A stretch of 64,000 bases of DNA from Alphaproteobacteria bacterium (lineage in GTDB: Bacteria; Pseudomonadota; Alphaproteobacteria; UBA828), in the NCBI GenBank assembly GCA_022826665.1, contig JAJDUK010000093.1, positions 1 through 64,000 of the forward strand, in the 5' to 3' direction. The notes beneath the pieces were generated by a model. That model worked only from the letters and a program-made list of their open reading frames with translations, made no database searches and was not told the origin of the DNA. Positions 8,983-18,433 of the stretch are shown here, piece by piece. Position 1 is the stretch's first letter, and the number at the start of each line of letters is the position of its first letter. Made by a program: the position numbers and the translations under genes.

Positions 8983-9958
8983 GGCGGGGTTGGCCTGCGA
9001 GGATGCCGATGACGCCGCCGCGGGCGAACAGCACCAGCGCCACCAGCAGCGCGCCGAGCAGCAGGAGCCAATGCTCGCTGACGTCGCCCAGCGTGTTCTC
9101 CAGCACGATGTAGAGCGCGGCGCCGGCGGTGGGGCCGAAGAGCCGTCTCGTGCCGCCCAGGATCACGAACACCATGATCTCGCCCGAGGTGTGCCAGGAC
9201 AGCATTGACGGGCTGACGAAACGGTTGAGGTCGGCGTAGAGCGCACCGGCGAGCCCTGCCATCATGCCCGAGATCACGAAGGCGGTGAGCTTCACGCGGA
9301 AGGGACTGATGCCGACGGTGGCGAGCCGCTGCGCGTTCTGTCGCGCTCCGTTGAGCGCGAGCCCGAAGCGCGATTGCGAGAGCAGGAAGGAAAGGCCGAT
9401 CGCAAGGATGAGCAGCACGTAGCAGATGGCGAAGAAGTGAAGCGGATTCAGCGTGTTGAGACCGGGGAACTCGTTCCTGATGTAGATCGAGAGCCCGTCC
9501 TCGCCGCCGTAGGCCGGCCACGAGATGGCGAAGTAGTAGACCATCTGGGCGAAGGCCAGCGTGATCATGATGAAGAAGACGCCGGTGGTGCGCAGGGAGA
9601 GCGCGCCGATCACCAGCGCCGCAACACCGCTGACGACGATGGCGACGGGCCAGATGATGAGCATCTGCGTCGTGCCTTCGACCAGCAGCGGCGCGGTGAA
9701 GAGCGGCTCGTAGTTGAGCGCATGGCTCGCGAGGATGCCGGCCACGTAACCGCCCAGGCCGAAGAACGCCGCGTGCCCGAGCGAGACCATGCCGCCGTAG
9801 CCGAGCGCGATGTTGAGGCCGGTGCCGGCAAGCCCGAGGATCGCCACCTTGGTCGCGAGCGTGATGACGAAAGGCTCGTCGAAGGCGTTGCCGAGCAGCG
9901 GCGCGGCAAGCAGGCCCGCCGCGATCAGGAGACTGATGGCCGCCTCGCGGGTCATCAT
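8975..9958 (-). CDS. livM: Branched-chain amino-acid-type ABC transporter permease LivM
   Basis: A 327-residue inner-membrane permease with about ten hydrophobic helices and the conserved LivM region NIALGYGGMVSLGHAAFFGL near residues 48-67. Its start codon overlaps the livH stop in TGATG. It forms the transmembrane channel with LivH. Length and layout match the family. Confidence 0.92.
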   Translation of the reverse strand: MMTREAAISLLIAAGLLAAPLLGNAFDEPFVITLATKVAILGLAGTGLNIALGYGGMVSLGHAAFFGLGGYVAGILASHALNYEPLFTAPLLVEGTTQMLIIWPVAIVVSGVAALVIGALSLRTTGVFFIMITLAFAQMVYYFAISWPAYGGEDGLSIYIRNEFPGLNTLNPLHFFAICYVLLILAIGLSFLLSQSRFGLALNGARQNAQRLATVGISPFRVKLTAFVISGMMAGLAGALYADLNRFVSPSMLSWHTSGEIMVFVILGGTRRLFGPTAGAALYIVLENTLGDVSEHWLLLLGALLVALVLFARGGVIGILAGQPRHA

Positions 9959-10881
9959 CAGTGTGCCCTGGTGCCGAACAGGCCGGTCGGGCGCAGGAAC
10001 AGCACCAGCGCCATCAGGATGTAGATGAGCATGGAGGCCAATGCCGAGCCGACGTTGTTGGCGGTGGACGAATCCATGAACGTGTCGAACGCGACCGGCA
10101 GCAGGAAGCGCCCGAGCGTGTCGGCGAGGCCCACCAGGATTGCGCTCACCAGCGCGCCGACGATGGAGCCCAGCCCGCCGATGATGATGACGACGAAGGC
10201 GAGAATCAGCACCGGCTCGCCCATGCCCACCTGCACCGACTGGATGGTGCCCACCAGCGCGCCTGCGAGGCCGGCCAGCGCCGCGCCGATGGCGAACACG
10301 GTGGTGTAGAGCTTGCGGATATCGACGCCGAGGGCGGCGATCATCTCGCGGTCGGATTCTCCGGCGCGGATGCGGATGCCGAGGCGCGTGCGTGCGATCA
10401 GGAGAAAGAGCCCGCCCGCGATCACGAGCCCGATCAGGATGATCGCGAAGCGGAAGAGGGGGTAGTCGATGCCGCCGGGGAGCGCCACCGGACCCGACAG
10501 GAAATCGGGCACGGTGAGGTAGAGCGGAAAGGAGCCGAACACCCAGCGGGTGCCTTCCGAGAAGACCAGGATCAGCGCGAAGGTCGCGAGCACCTGATCG
10601 AGATGGTCGCGGCGATAGAGCCGGCGGATGACGGCGACCTCGACCAGCGCGCCTGCCGCCGCCGCCGCCGCGAGGCTCGCCGCAAGTCCCACCCAGTAAG
10701 AGCCGGTCGCCGCGGCCACGGCGGCGCAGGCGAAAGCGCCGATCATGTAGAACGAGCCGTGGGCGAGGTTGATGAGGCCCATGACGCCGAAGATGAGCGT
10801 CAGCCCTGCGGCCATCAGAAACAGCATGAAGCCGAACTGAAGGCCGTTCAGCAGCTGCTCGACGATGAGCGAGACCGTCAA
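9958..10881 (-). CDS. livH: Branched-chain amino-acid-type ABC transporter permease LivH
   Basis: This 307-residue permease has the LivH hallmarks GLTLIFGVMGLINLAHG near the N terminus and ALAGLAGALVGTIQSV in the middle. The best full-length start is a TTG at 10881, because the conserved LLNGLQFGFMLFLMAAG segment begins only ten residues later; no ATG lies upstream in frame. It heads livHMGF. The substrate-binding gene that normally precedes it is separated by a toxin-antitoxin pair in the opposite orientation, so livHMGF presumably has its own promoter in 10882-11075. Confidence 0.88.
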   Translation of the reverse strand: MTVSLIVEQLLNGLQFGFMLFLMAAGLTLIFGVMGLINLAHGSFYMIGAFACAAVAAATGSYWVGLAASLAAAAAAGALVEVAVIRRLYRRDHLDQVLATFALILVFSEGTRWVFGSFPLYLTVPDFLSGPVALPGGIDYPLFRFAIILIGLVIAGGLFLLIARTRLGIRIRAGESDREMIAALGVDIRKLYTTVFAIGAALAGLAGALVGTIQSVQVGMGEPVLILAFVVIIIGGLGSIVGALVSAILVGLADTLGRFLLPVAFDTFMDSSTANNVGSALASMLIYILMALVLFLRPTGLFGTRAH

Positions 10882-11075
10882 GTCGGTGCCCCGGTCACGC
10901 TGATGGCCCGGCGACTGCTGACTCGCAACGAATGTCGGGAGCGGCCTTCCATGCCCATGCTTTCGACTTCGGACGCTTGCGGTCCACTTAGCATCTTGAG
11001 CGACGAACTAGGTAGGGCTTGCGTTGAACGCATTCCCTGCAGACAATCTAGTCAGACTGGTCAGGATCATGTGAT

Positions 11076-11324
11076 ATGGCGACATGGCAGGTGCAGGAGG
11101 CCAAGGCGCGCTTCAGCGAGTTGATGCGCGGTGCCGACGAGGCCGGGCCGCAGACGATTACCGTGCGAGGGCGGCGTGCGGCCGTGCTCCTGTCCGCGAA
11201 CGATTACGACCGTCTCCGCAGCCGAAAGCCCTCGTTGACCGCGTTCATGCGCGCTTCTCCGCTGGCGGGTATCGAGCTCACCGTCGACCGCGACCAAACG
11301 CCGCCGCGCGATGTCGATCTGTGA
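11076..11324 (+). CDS. Phd/YefM-type antitoxin
   Basis: An 82-residue protein with the N-terminal motif WQVQEAKARFSELM of Phd/YefM antitoxins, a DNA-binding fold that also represses its own operon, followed by the typical ITVRGRRAAVLLS strand region. The charged C-terminal tail would neutralise the toxin. Its stop overlaps the toxin start in GTGA. It reads antisense to the flanking transporter genes. Confidence 0.9.
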   Translation: MATWQVQEAKARFSELMRGADEAGPQTITVRGRRAAVLLSANDYDRLRSRKPSLTAFMRASPLAGIELTVDRDQTPPRDVDL

Positions 11325-11734
11325 GCTTCCTCGTCGACACCTGCGCACTCTCCGAGCTGGTCAAGCCGAAACCGTCGAGTGAGGTCTGCGGCTGGTTCGA
11401 CGCCGCACCGCCGGAAGCGCTGTTCGTGAGTGTCCTGACGCTCGGCGAAATTCGAAAGGGCGTGGAGAAGCTCGAAGGCGGTCGTCGACGCGCACGGATC
11501 GTCACGTGGCTCGAGACGGCGTTGCCTGCGTGGTTCGAAGACCGGGTCCTGCCGGTGGATGCCGGCGTCGCGGACGAATGGGGTCGTCTGGCGGCCCGCC
11601 TGCCCAGGCCGATTCCCGCCATCGACAGCCTCATCGCCGCGACCGCTATCCGGCACCGCCTCGCAATCGTCACGCGCAATGAATCCGACTTCGCGGCCAC
11701 GGGGGTGGATATCTTGAACCCGTGGAAGAATTGA
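11321..11734 (+). CDS. VapC-type PIN-domain ribonuclease toxin
   Basis: This 137-residue PIN protein keeps the acidic metal-binding set: Asp6 in LVDTCALSE, Glu43 in LGEIRKG, Asp102 in AIDSLIAA and the acidic TRNESDF segment (Glu121/Asp123). VapC toxins cleave RNA, often tRNA. The start is a GTG overlapping the antitoxin stop (GTGA), so expression is coupled. The Phd-type antitoxin plus PIN toxin pairing is known. The pair sits between the substrate-binding and permease genes of the transporter, in opposite orientation. Confidence 0.9.
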   Translation: MSFLVDTCALSELVKPKPSSEVCGWFDAAPPEALFVSVLTLGEIRKGVEKLEGGRRRARIVTWLETALPAWFEDRVLPVDAGVADEWGRLAARLPRPIPAIDSLIAATAIRHRLAIVTRNESDFAATGVDILNPWKN

Positions 11735-11787
11735 ATGGTCAGAGAGACCGGTCGTCTGCCACGGCATGAATTGCCAAGAGCACCGGA

Positions 11788-11810
11788 ACGGGCCGCGCTG
11801 AGCGGCCCGT
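11788..11810. terminator. Hairpin between convergent toxin and substrate-binding genes
   Basis: ACGGGCCGC (11788-11796) and GCGGCCCGT (11802-11810) form a perfect 9-bp stem with a 5-base loop. It lies between the stop of the PIN toxin and the stop of the convergent substrate-binding gene, where a bidirectional terminator is expected. Neither side has a strong T-run; on the minus strand it is followed by TTCCGGTGCTCTTGG. Confidence 0.6.
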
Positions 11811-11828
11811 CCCGCCTGCTCGTGCAGG

Positions 11829-12968
11829 CTACATCTGGCAGGCGTCGATATACGCGTTGGCGTGGTCGGTCATGGCGACGCCCACGATCTTGTTGGTATA
11901 GACGTCACCTTCCTTGATCACTTCGCGGACATAGATGTCCTGGATCGGGTGGTGGTTGGGGGCGAAGGCGAAGTCGCCGCGGGTGGACTTGAAGTCCGCC
12001 GCCCTGAGAGCATCGCGGAACGCGTCGGCATCCGAGACGCTCGCCTTGCCCATGGCCGAGATCAGCAGGTTCGCCGTGTCGAAGCCCTGGCTTGCGTAGA
12101 GCGAGGGCAGCCGGCCGTATTCGGCCTGGAAGCTCTCGACGAAGGCCTTGTTGGTCGGATTGTCGATGTCCTTGTTCCACTGCGAGGTGTTCTTCACACC
12201 CATCGCTGCCTCGCCGACGGCCTGCAGGATGCCCTGGTCGAAGGAGAAGGCGGGCCCGACGAGCGGGATGTCGATGCCGGCCTGGGCATACTGCTTGAGG
12301 AAGGCGATGCCCATGCCGCCTGGCAGGAAGAAGTACACGCTGTCGGCGCCCGAGGCCCGGATCTGCGCGATCTCGGGCGCGTATTCGTTCGCGCCCAGCT
12401 TGGTGTAGACCTCGTCGGCAACGGCGCCCTTATAGAAGCGCTTGTAGCCGGTCAGCATGTCGCGGCCGGCGGGGTAGTTGGGCGCGAGGAGGAAGCTGTT
12501 GCTGTAGCCGGCGTCGTTCGCATAGCCGCCGGCGGCCTCTGCCAGATTGTCGTTCTGCCAGGCGACGTTGAAGTAGTTCTCGTGGCAGCGTTCGCCGGCA
12601 AGCAGCGAGGGCCCGGCGTTGGGCGAGAGGTAGAACTTGCCCTGCTGCACCACCGCTGGCACGACGGCGATGGCGAGGTTCGACCAGATGATGCCGGTCA
12701 GCACGTCGACCTTGTCGCTTTGAACCATCTTGTCGGCGAGCTGGACGGCGATATCCGGCTTGCGCTGGTCGTCCTCCACGATCACCTCGATGTCGGCACC
12801 GGCTTGCTTGATGGCAAGCATGAAGGCGTCGCGCACGTCGATGCCGAGGCTGGCACCGCCGCCGGAAAGGGTCGTGATCATGCCGACCTTGAGGGTTTCG
12901 GCATGGGCGGCCGTTGCCAGCGCCATCGCTGCAACCGCCACCGTGAGCAGGCTGAGGGATTTTCTCAT
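11829..12968 (-). CDS. Periplasmic substrate-binding protein of the liv-type ABC transporter
   Basis: This 379-residue type I periplasmic binding protein has a signal peptide ending at ATAAHA (about residue 23) and the family openings VGMITTLSGGGASLG and DIEVIVEDDQRKPDIA. It captures the ligand for the LivHMGF importer. Family members range from leucine to amide and aromatic ligands, and the amidase upstream suggests a non-canonical one. It is 51 bases downstream of the amidase gene on the same strand and ends in a hairpin at 11788-11810. Confidence 0.88.
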   Translation of the reverse strand: MRKSLSLLTVAVAAMALATAAHAETLKVGMITTLSGGGASLGIDVRDAFMLAIKQAGADIEVIVEDDQRKPDIAVQLADKMVQSDKVDVLTGIIWSNLAIAVVPAVVQQGKFYLSPNAGPSLLAGERCHENYFNVAWQNDNLAEAAGGYANDAGYSNSFLLAPNYPAGRDMLTGYKRFYKGAVADEVYTKLGANEYAPEIAQIRASGADSVYFFLPGGMGIAFLKQYAQAGIDIPLVGPAFSFDQGILQAVGEAAMGVKNTSQWNKDIDNPTNKAFVESFQAEYGRLPSLYASQGFDTANLLISAMGKASVSDADAFRDALRAADFKSTRGDFAFAPNHHPIQDIYVREVIKEGDVYTNKIVGVAMTDHANAYIDACQM

Positions 12969-13019
12969 GGGTCTTGGCCTCCCGTGGTGTGTCTTGGTCC
13001 AATCAGTCTAGGGGAGCAG

Positions 13020-14468
13020 TCACGCGCCCGCGTTGACCGGGGGCAAGCGATCTGCCCAGGGTTGTGCCTGTTCAAGCTGGCCGGCGAGGCGGAAGAGCAG
13101 CGCTTCGTCGAGGTCGCGTCCGACCAGCTGGGAGCCCACCGGCACGCCGTCGGCCGTCCAGTGCAGCGGCAGCGAGATCCCCGGCAGCCCGGTCGCGTTG
13201 AAAGGCTGGGTGAAGGCGCAATCCGGCCCCATGATGTTCGCGTTGTATTCGTCGCAATCGCGCGACATGTCGTAGTAGCCGATCTTGCGCGCCACCATCG
13301 GCACCACCGGGCAAAGCCAGGCGTCGTAGGCGGCCATTCGCCCCACGATGTCGCGGCACATGGCGCGGAGCTGAGCCACGTCGTTGTGATGATCGACGCC
13401 GGAGATGCCGCGGCCCCGCTGGATCGTCGTCCAATAGAGGTTCTCGGTTTCGTCCTGCCTGAGAGTGTGGCCGACGAGCTCAGCCGAGCCATCGAACCAG
13501 GCCGCCGTGACCACGGCGCCGATCCGCATGTAGCAGTCGTAGAGCGGCCAGAAGTCGTAGGGCGCGGTCTCGGGCGTGACCCGGTGGCCCAGGCTCTCCA
13601 GCAGCTTCCCGGTGTTCTCGATCCCCTCGCGCACCTCGGCGTCCACCGGGGTGCAGCCGTCGGGCGAGGCCGTGACCATGGCGATCGAGAGGGAGCCGGG
13701 GTCCTTGCCGATCTCGTCGAGGTAGGGGGTCTCCGGCATCACCGCGTAGTAGGGATCGCCGCGCATGGGGCCGCCCACGGTGTCGAAGAAAGCCGCCGTG
13801 TCGCGCACGCTGCGCGAGACGCAGAGGAAGGTCACGCCGCCGTACCAGAAGTCCGCACCCGGCGCCATCGTGATGCGCCCGCGCGCGGGCTTCAGGCCGA
13901 CGAGGCCGGAATGGCAGGCGGGCGTGCGGATGGAACCGCCACCATCGCTTGCTTCCGCCAGTGGCAGCACGCGGGCCGCCACCGCCGCCGCGGAGCCGCC
14001 GGAGGAGCCGCCTGGCGTGCGCGTCGTGTCCCACGGATTGACCGTCGGGCCGTACATCTTGGGCTCGGTGGAGAGCGCCCAGCCGGCCTCGGGCGAGTTG
14101 GACTTGCCGAGCAGCACGAACCCCGCCTGCTTGACGCGCCTGACCTGCTCGTTGTCGCTGGTCGAGACGACGTCCTTGAAGTAGGGGCAGGCGTTGGTGT
14201 TCTGCAGGCCGGTCCAATCGGTCGCGATTTCCTTCACCAGCCAGGGCACGCCCTTGAAGGGGCCGTCGGGGAGTGCCGGGTCGGCCGCCATCTTGCGGCC
14301 TTCCTCGTAGGCCTTGTAGGTGAGGAAGTTGAGCGTGCCGTTGACCGCCTCGGCGCGGCGGATCGCCTCTTCCAGCACCTCGCTCGGCGAGACCTCGCCT
14401 TGTCTGACCAGGGCGGCGAGCCCCACGCCGTCGAGTGAGCCGTAAACCTCGGAAATCCCGCCCGTCAT
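13020..14468 (-). CDS. Amidase-signature-family amidase
   Basis: A 482-residue amidase with the complete Ser-cisSer-Lys triad: Lys79 in VPWLVKE, Ser155 in GGSSGGSAA and nucleophile Ser179 in DGGGSIRTPA. It hydrolyses a carboxamide to acid plus ammonia in the cytoplasm. It stands between the fused hydantoinase/oxoprolinase gene (101 bases upstream) and the substrate-binding gene, which suggests that an imported amide or ring-opened hydantoin-like compound is the substrate. GatA is unlikely because gatC and gatB are absent. Confidence 0.9.
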   Translation of the reverse strand: MTGGISEVYGSLDGVGLAALVRQGEVSPSEVLEEAIRRAEAVNGTLNFLTYKAYEEGRKMAADPALPDGPFKGVPWLVKEIATDWTGLQNTNACPYFKDVVSTSDNEQVRRVKQAGFVLLGKSNSPEAGWALSTEPKMYGPTVNPWDTTRTPGGSSGGSAAAVAARVLPLAEASDGGGSIRTPACHSGLVGLKPARGRITMAPGADFWYGGVTFLCVSRSVRDTAAFFDTVGGPMRGDPYYAVMPETPYLDEIGKDPGSLSIAMVTASPDGCTPVDAEVREGIENTGKLLESLGHRVTPETAPYDFWPLYDCYMRIGAVVTAAWFDGSAELVGHTLRQDETENLYWTTIQRGRGISGVDHHNDVAQLRAMCRDIVGRMAAYDAWLCPVVPMVARKIGYYDMSRDCDEYNANIMGPDCAFTQPFNATGLPGISLPLHWTADGVPVGSQLVGRDLDEALLFRLAGQLEQAQPWADRLPPVNAGA

Positions 14469-14569
14469 GCGTCCTCTCCCTGCATCATGCGATCAGTTTG
14501 CGCTTCGCCCTCTTATCACACGCCGGGCTCAGGCGGGATAGCCTCAGCCTTGCTAGTAGTCTCGGTTGC

Positions 14570-17500
14570 TCAAGCCGGTGCCGGCTGGCGTGCCGCACTG
14601 GAGCGCTCGGCGCGCAGCTTGCGGGTCGCCTCCTCGTCGAGGCGCATCGGCTCGGGCTCGATCACGACGCCGTAGTCGTCGCGGGCGCGCTCGATGGTGG
14701 TGAAGCCGTCGAACACGTCCGAGAGGACGAGCGCCGGATCGCGCACCAGCGGATCGCCATAGCCGCCTGAGTTCGGCACCGTGATCTCGATGCTGTCGCC
14801 GGCGGCGAGGCGGAAGCCGGTGAACTTCGACGGCCACGCCTCTTCGTCCGCACCGCCACGGTTGCGCACCACGGAGGCATTCAGCCCCGCCATGCCCCCA
14901 AAGACTCCCCAGGGCTCGTCGGACTCGTGGCGCTCGCCCTCGCAGGTAACGATGGTGTCCACCAGCATCTTGTTGACCCGCACCATGCCGATGCCGCCCC
15001 GCCACTTGCCGGCGGCGCAGGGCTCGTTGCGCAGCTCGTAGCGCTCGGTGCGGATCGGGAAGCGCCACTCCAGCTCCTCGATGGGGTTGTTGCGGGTGTT
15101 GGCGATGAGGCAATCCACGGCGTCCATGCCGTCGCGATCCGGACGGCCGCCGTAGGAGCCTTCGTCCACCTCCAGGTAGACCCAGTACTCGCCCTGATCC
15201 GCGTCGAAGCCCGAGTAGGAGATGAAGTGCAGGTGCGCCGAGTTGCCCGCGGTCACCCGCTCAGGCACCACCGGGGCGAGCGCGCGCAGCACCAGATCGA
15301 CCGCGCGCTGCACCTGGCAGAAGCGGGCGAAGCAGGAGCGCGGGAAGTTGGGGTTGAAGATCGAGCCCTTGGGCGCGATGACGTTGATCGGCCGGGTCAT
15401 GCCCTCGTTCTGCGGCACGTAGACCGGGTGGGTCACGGTATCGAGGAAGATCATCCGCGTGATGAAGGACATGGCGGAGCAGGTGGTGCCTTCGAAGGGC
15501 ACGTTGTAGCCGGTCGGCACCTCGTCGCTGGAGCCGGTGAGGTCGTAGGTGATCTCGTCGCCCTCGATGATCACCTTGACCTTGACCGGCAGCTTGCGGC
15601 CCCGGTTGACCCCGTCGTCGTCGAGATAACCCATAGCGGTCTCGTACTCGCCGTCGGGAATCCTGGCGATCTCCCGGCGCAGCATCTGCTCCGAATAGGT
15701 CATCCAGTGCTGGCCGGCCGCATCGACGGCGGCCCGTCCGTAACGCTCGATCAGGTCGAGGTAGCGCCGCTTGGCGAGCTCGCAGGCCGCGATCATGGCC
15801 TGGATGTCGCCCTCATTGGGCGTGGGCGTGCGCATGTTCTCGAGGATGTGCTTCCAGAGCCCGTCCTGCCGCACGCCTTTCACCGCGAGCTTCACGGCGC
15901 GGTAGATGTTGCCTTCGGCGTAGATGTCGACCGCGTCGATGTTGAGCCCTGGATAGGCGCCGCCGATGTCGAGCAGGTGGGCAGACGCGCCCGCGAACCC
16001 CACCAGCTCGCCTCCGTCGTAGATCGGCATCACGATGGCGCAGTCCGGCGAATGGGTGGCCCCGTAGTAGGGGTCGTTGTGGAAGATGATGTCGCCTTCG
16101 TGGATGTCGCCGTCGAGCAGCTCGATGACGTTCTGGACGATGCGCGGCATCGCGCCCATGAACATCGGCGTCGATTCCGATTCCGCCAGCATAAGGCCGT
16201 CGCGGTCGAAGATGCCGGCGCCGAGGTCTTCGGATTCGCGGATGATCGAGGAGTAGGACATGCGGTAGAGCACGCCCGCCATCTCCTGAGCGATGGCGGT
16301 GAACGCGCCGCCGATGACACGCTGCATGATCGGCGCCGCGAGGTCGTGCCCGTGCTGCGCAACTGCGCCCGCGCAATCGATCACGATATTGCCGCGCGCA
16401 TCGATCGCCGCCTCGCAGCGGGGCGGGATCACCACGGTCGTGTCGTACTGCTCGACGATGGCAGGGCCCGCGATGCGGTCGCCGGCGCTGAGCGCGGCGC
16501 GGTCGTAAAACGGCGTCTCGTGGGTCTCGCCCTTGCCTTCGACCTCGAACACCACCGGCTGGCGCAGCAGCGGCGTCGGCGCGCCGTCGCCGCTTTCGAT
16601 CTCCGGCCAGTCGAGGTCCGGGATGCGGCCGATGGCGACCGCGCGGATGTTGATGATCTCGACGGGGGCATCGAAGCGATGGCCATACTCGGCATCGTGG
16701 GCGCGATGGAAGCGCTCGGCCAGCTCGTCCACCCAAGCGTCGTCGATCTCGCCTGCCGGTGCGTCGAAGCGCACCTCGTAGCCTTGACCGGCGTAGCGGC
16801 AGTCGGCGAGACGGCGGATCAGGCGGTCGCTCTCCCGCACGCCGTCGGCCTCCAGCCGCGCCAGCGCCTGGCTCGTCAGCTCGTCGAAGCGGGCGGCGAG
16901 ATGGGCGCGGTCGAGCGTCGCCAACGGCTGGCGCTCGGTGGTGACGAACTCGTGCTGCATGTCGGTGGCCAGCAGCCCGGTGGCCGAGAGGATGCCCGGA
17001 TGCGGCGGCACCAGTACGCGCGGGATTTCCAGCTCCACCGCGATGTCGCAGGCGAAGAGCGGGCCCGCGCCGCCGGCCGCGACGAGAGTGAAGTCGCGGG
17101 GATCGTAGCCGCGCCGCACGCTGTTGAGCTCGATGGCCTGCACCATGCTGAACTTCTGAATCTGGAGCGCGCCGAGCGCAGTCTCCTCCAGCGACATGTC
17201 GAGCGTGCCGGCGAGCCCCTGCAGCGCGTCCTGGGCGAGGTCCGCGTGCAGGGTCATGCTGCCGCCGACGAGGCCGCGGTCGGTGCGGAGCCGGCCGAGC
17301 GCCACCTGCGCGTCGGTGGAGGTGGGCTCGGCTCCGCCGCGGCCGTAGCAGGCGGGGCCTGGGTCTGCGCCGGCGGATTGCGGGCCGACCCGGTAGATGC
17401 CGCCCTCGTCGACGTAGGCGATGGAGCCGCCGCCCGCGCCGATGGTGTCGATATCGACCATCGGGATCATGGCCTGGTAGTCGCCGACCTTGGTGTCGAG

Positions 17501-18433
17501 CAGGTGGCGCATCCGGAGCGCGCCGCCGGCTGCCACGCCGATGTCGGCGGACGTGCCGCCGATGTCGAGCGTGAACACGTTGTCGTAGCCGGCCATCTTG
17601 CCGGCCCAGATGCCGCCGATCAGCCCTGCCACCGGCCCCGACATCATCAGGTTGACCGGGCCGCCGGTCGCGCTGTCTGCGGTGGTCATGCCGCCCGAGG
17701 ACTGCATGAGGCGGACACCGCGCGCGAGGCCCGCGTCCTTCAGGCCGGACTCCAGCCGGCCGACATAGCTCCCGACTCGGGGGCCGACATAGGCGTTGAG
17801 GCAGGTGGTGGAGAAGCGTTCGAACTCGCGGTAGAGCGGCAGCACCTCGCTGGAGACCGAGAGGTAGGCGTCGGGACACTCCTCCTGCAGGATCTGCTTG
17901 ATGCGCTGCTCGTGCGCGGGGTTGAGGTAGGCGTGCAGCAGGCAGACGGCGATGGCGTCCACTCCGGCCTTCCGAAGCACTCGCGCGCGCTCGCGCACCT
18001 CCGCCTCGTCCAGCGGAACGATGATCTCGCCCTTGGGCGCGGTGACCCGCTCCCTGACCGTCAGCCGATGGCGGCGCCTGACCAGCGGGCGCGACTGCCA
18101 CGGCAGCTCCTGCTGGAGCGAGAAGTTGTGCGGCTTCTTGTGGCGCGCGATGTGGAGAATGTCGCGGAAGCCCTCGGTCGTGATCAGGCCGACCTCGGCG
18201 CCCTTGTGCTCGATGGCGATATTGGTCGCCACGGTGGTGCCGTGCAGCAGCAGGTCCACCGCCTCCAGGCTGACTCCGGCCTTGCCGCAGAGCGCGTCCA
18301 CGCCCGTCATCACCGCTCGCGCCGGATCGTCCGGCGTGGACGGCACCTTGTCGACCGTGATCGCGCCCGCCGCCTCGTCGACCAGAATCAGGTCCGTGAA
18401 GGTACCGCCGACATCCACTCCGATGCGCCGCAT
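14570..18433 (-). CDS. Fused hydantoinase/5-oxoprolinase (HyuA-HyuB in one chain)
   Basis: At 1287 residues this protein joins an ATP-binding HyuA part (about 1-690) to a HyuB part (about 705-1265). The HyuA part opens with GVDVGGTFTDLILVDE and includes LLHGTTVATN and TLDIGGTSADIG, actin/hexokinase-type phosphate loops. The HyuB part begins near MQRVIGGAFTAIAQEM and includes GAMPRIVQNVIE and HNDPYYGATHSPD. This fused layout is that of ATP-dependent 5-oxoprolinases and some N-methylhydantoinases; which ring it opens cannot be read from sequence. It leads the amidase and transporter genes. A split homologue is at 44881-48731. Confidence 0.88.
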   Translation of the reverse strand: MRRIGVDVGGTFTDLILVDEAAGAITVDKVPSTPDDPARAVMTGVDALCGKAGVSLEAVDLLLHGTTVATNIAIEHKGAEVGLITTEGFRDILHIARHKKPHNFSLQQELPWQSRPLVRRRHRLTVRERVTAPKGEIIVPLDEAEVRERARVLRKAGVDAIAVCLLHAYLNPAHEQRIKQILQEECPDAYLSVSSEVLPLYREFERFSTTCLNAYVGPRVGSYVGRLESGLKDAGLARGVRLMQSSGGMTTADSATGGPVNLMMSGPVAGLIGGIWAGKMAGYDNVFTLDIGGTSADIGVAAGGALRMRHLLDTKVGDYQAMIPMVDIDTIGAGGGSIAYVDEGGIYRVGPQSAGADPGPACYGRGGAEPTSTDAQVALGRLRTDRGLVGGSMTLHADLAQDALQGLAGTLDMSLEETALGALQIQKFSMVQAIELNSVRRGYDPRDFTLVAAGGAGPLFACDIAVELEIPRVLVPPHPGILSATGLLATDMQHEFVTTERQPLATLDRAHLAARFDELTSQALARLEADGVRESDRLIRRLADCRYAGQGYEVRFDAPAGEIDDAWVDELAERFHRAHDAEYGHRFDAPVEIINIRAVAIGRIPDLDWPEIESGDGAPTPLLRQPVVFEVEGKGETHETPFYDRAALSAGDRIAGPAIVEQYDTTVVIPPRCEAAIDARGNIVIDCAGAVAQHGHDLAAPIMQRVIGGAFTAIAQEMAGVLYRMSYSSIIRESEDLGAGIFDRDGLMLAESESTPMFMGAMPRIVQNVIELLDGDIHEGDIIFHNDPYYGATHSPDCAIVMPIYDGGELVGFAGASAHLLDIGGAYPGLNIDAVDIYAEGNIYRAVKLAVKGVRQDGLWKHILENMRTPTPNEGDIQAMIAACELAKRRYLDLIERYGRAAVDAAGQHWMTYSEQMLRREIARIPDGEYETAMGYLDDDGVNRGRKLPVKVKVIIEGDEITYDLTGSSDEVPTGYNVPFEGTTCSAMSFITRMIFLDTVTHPVYVPQNEGMTRPINVIAPKGSIFNPNFPRSCFARFCQVQRAVDLVLRALAPVVPERVTAGNSAHLHFISYSGFDADQGEYWVYLEVDEGSYGGRPDRDGMDAVDCLIANTRNNPIEELEWRFPIRTERYELRNEPCAAGKWRGGIGMVRVNKMLVDTIVTCEGERHESDEPWGVFGGMAGLNASVVRNRGGADEEAWPSKFTGFRLAAGDSIEITVPNSGGYGDPLVRDPALVLSDVFDGFTTIERARDDYGVVIEPEPMRLDEEATRKLRAERSSAARQPAPA

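Noticed and set aside
11862-14438. 858-codon open frame on the plus strand
   Set aside because: It runs antisense through the substrate-binding protein and amidase genes, both well supported, and shows only shadow composition.
13020-14468. GatA subunit of the tRNA amidotransferase
   Set aside because: gatB and gatC are absent from the neighbourhood and the context is catabolic with a transporter and oxoprolinase, so a general amidase is more likely.
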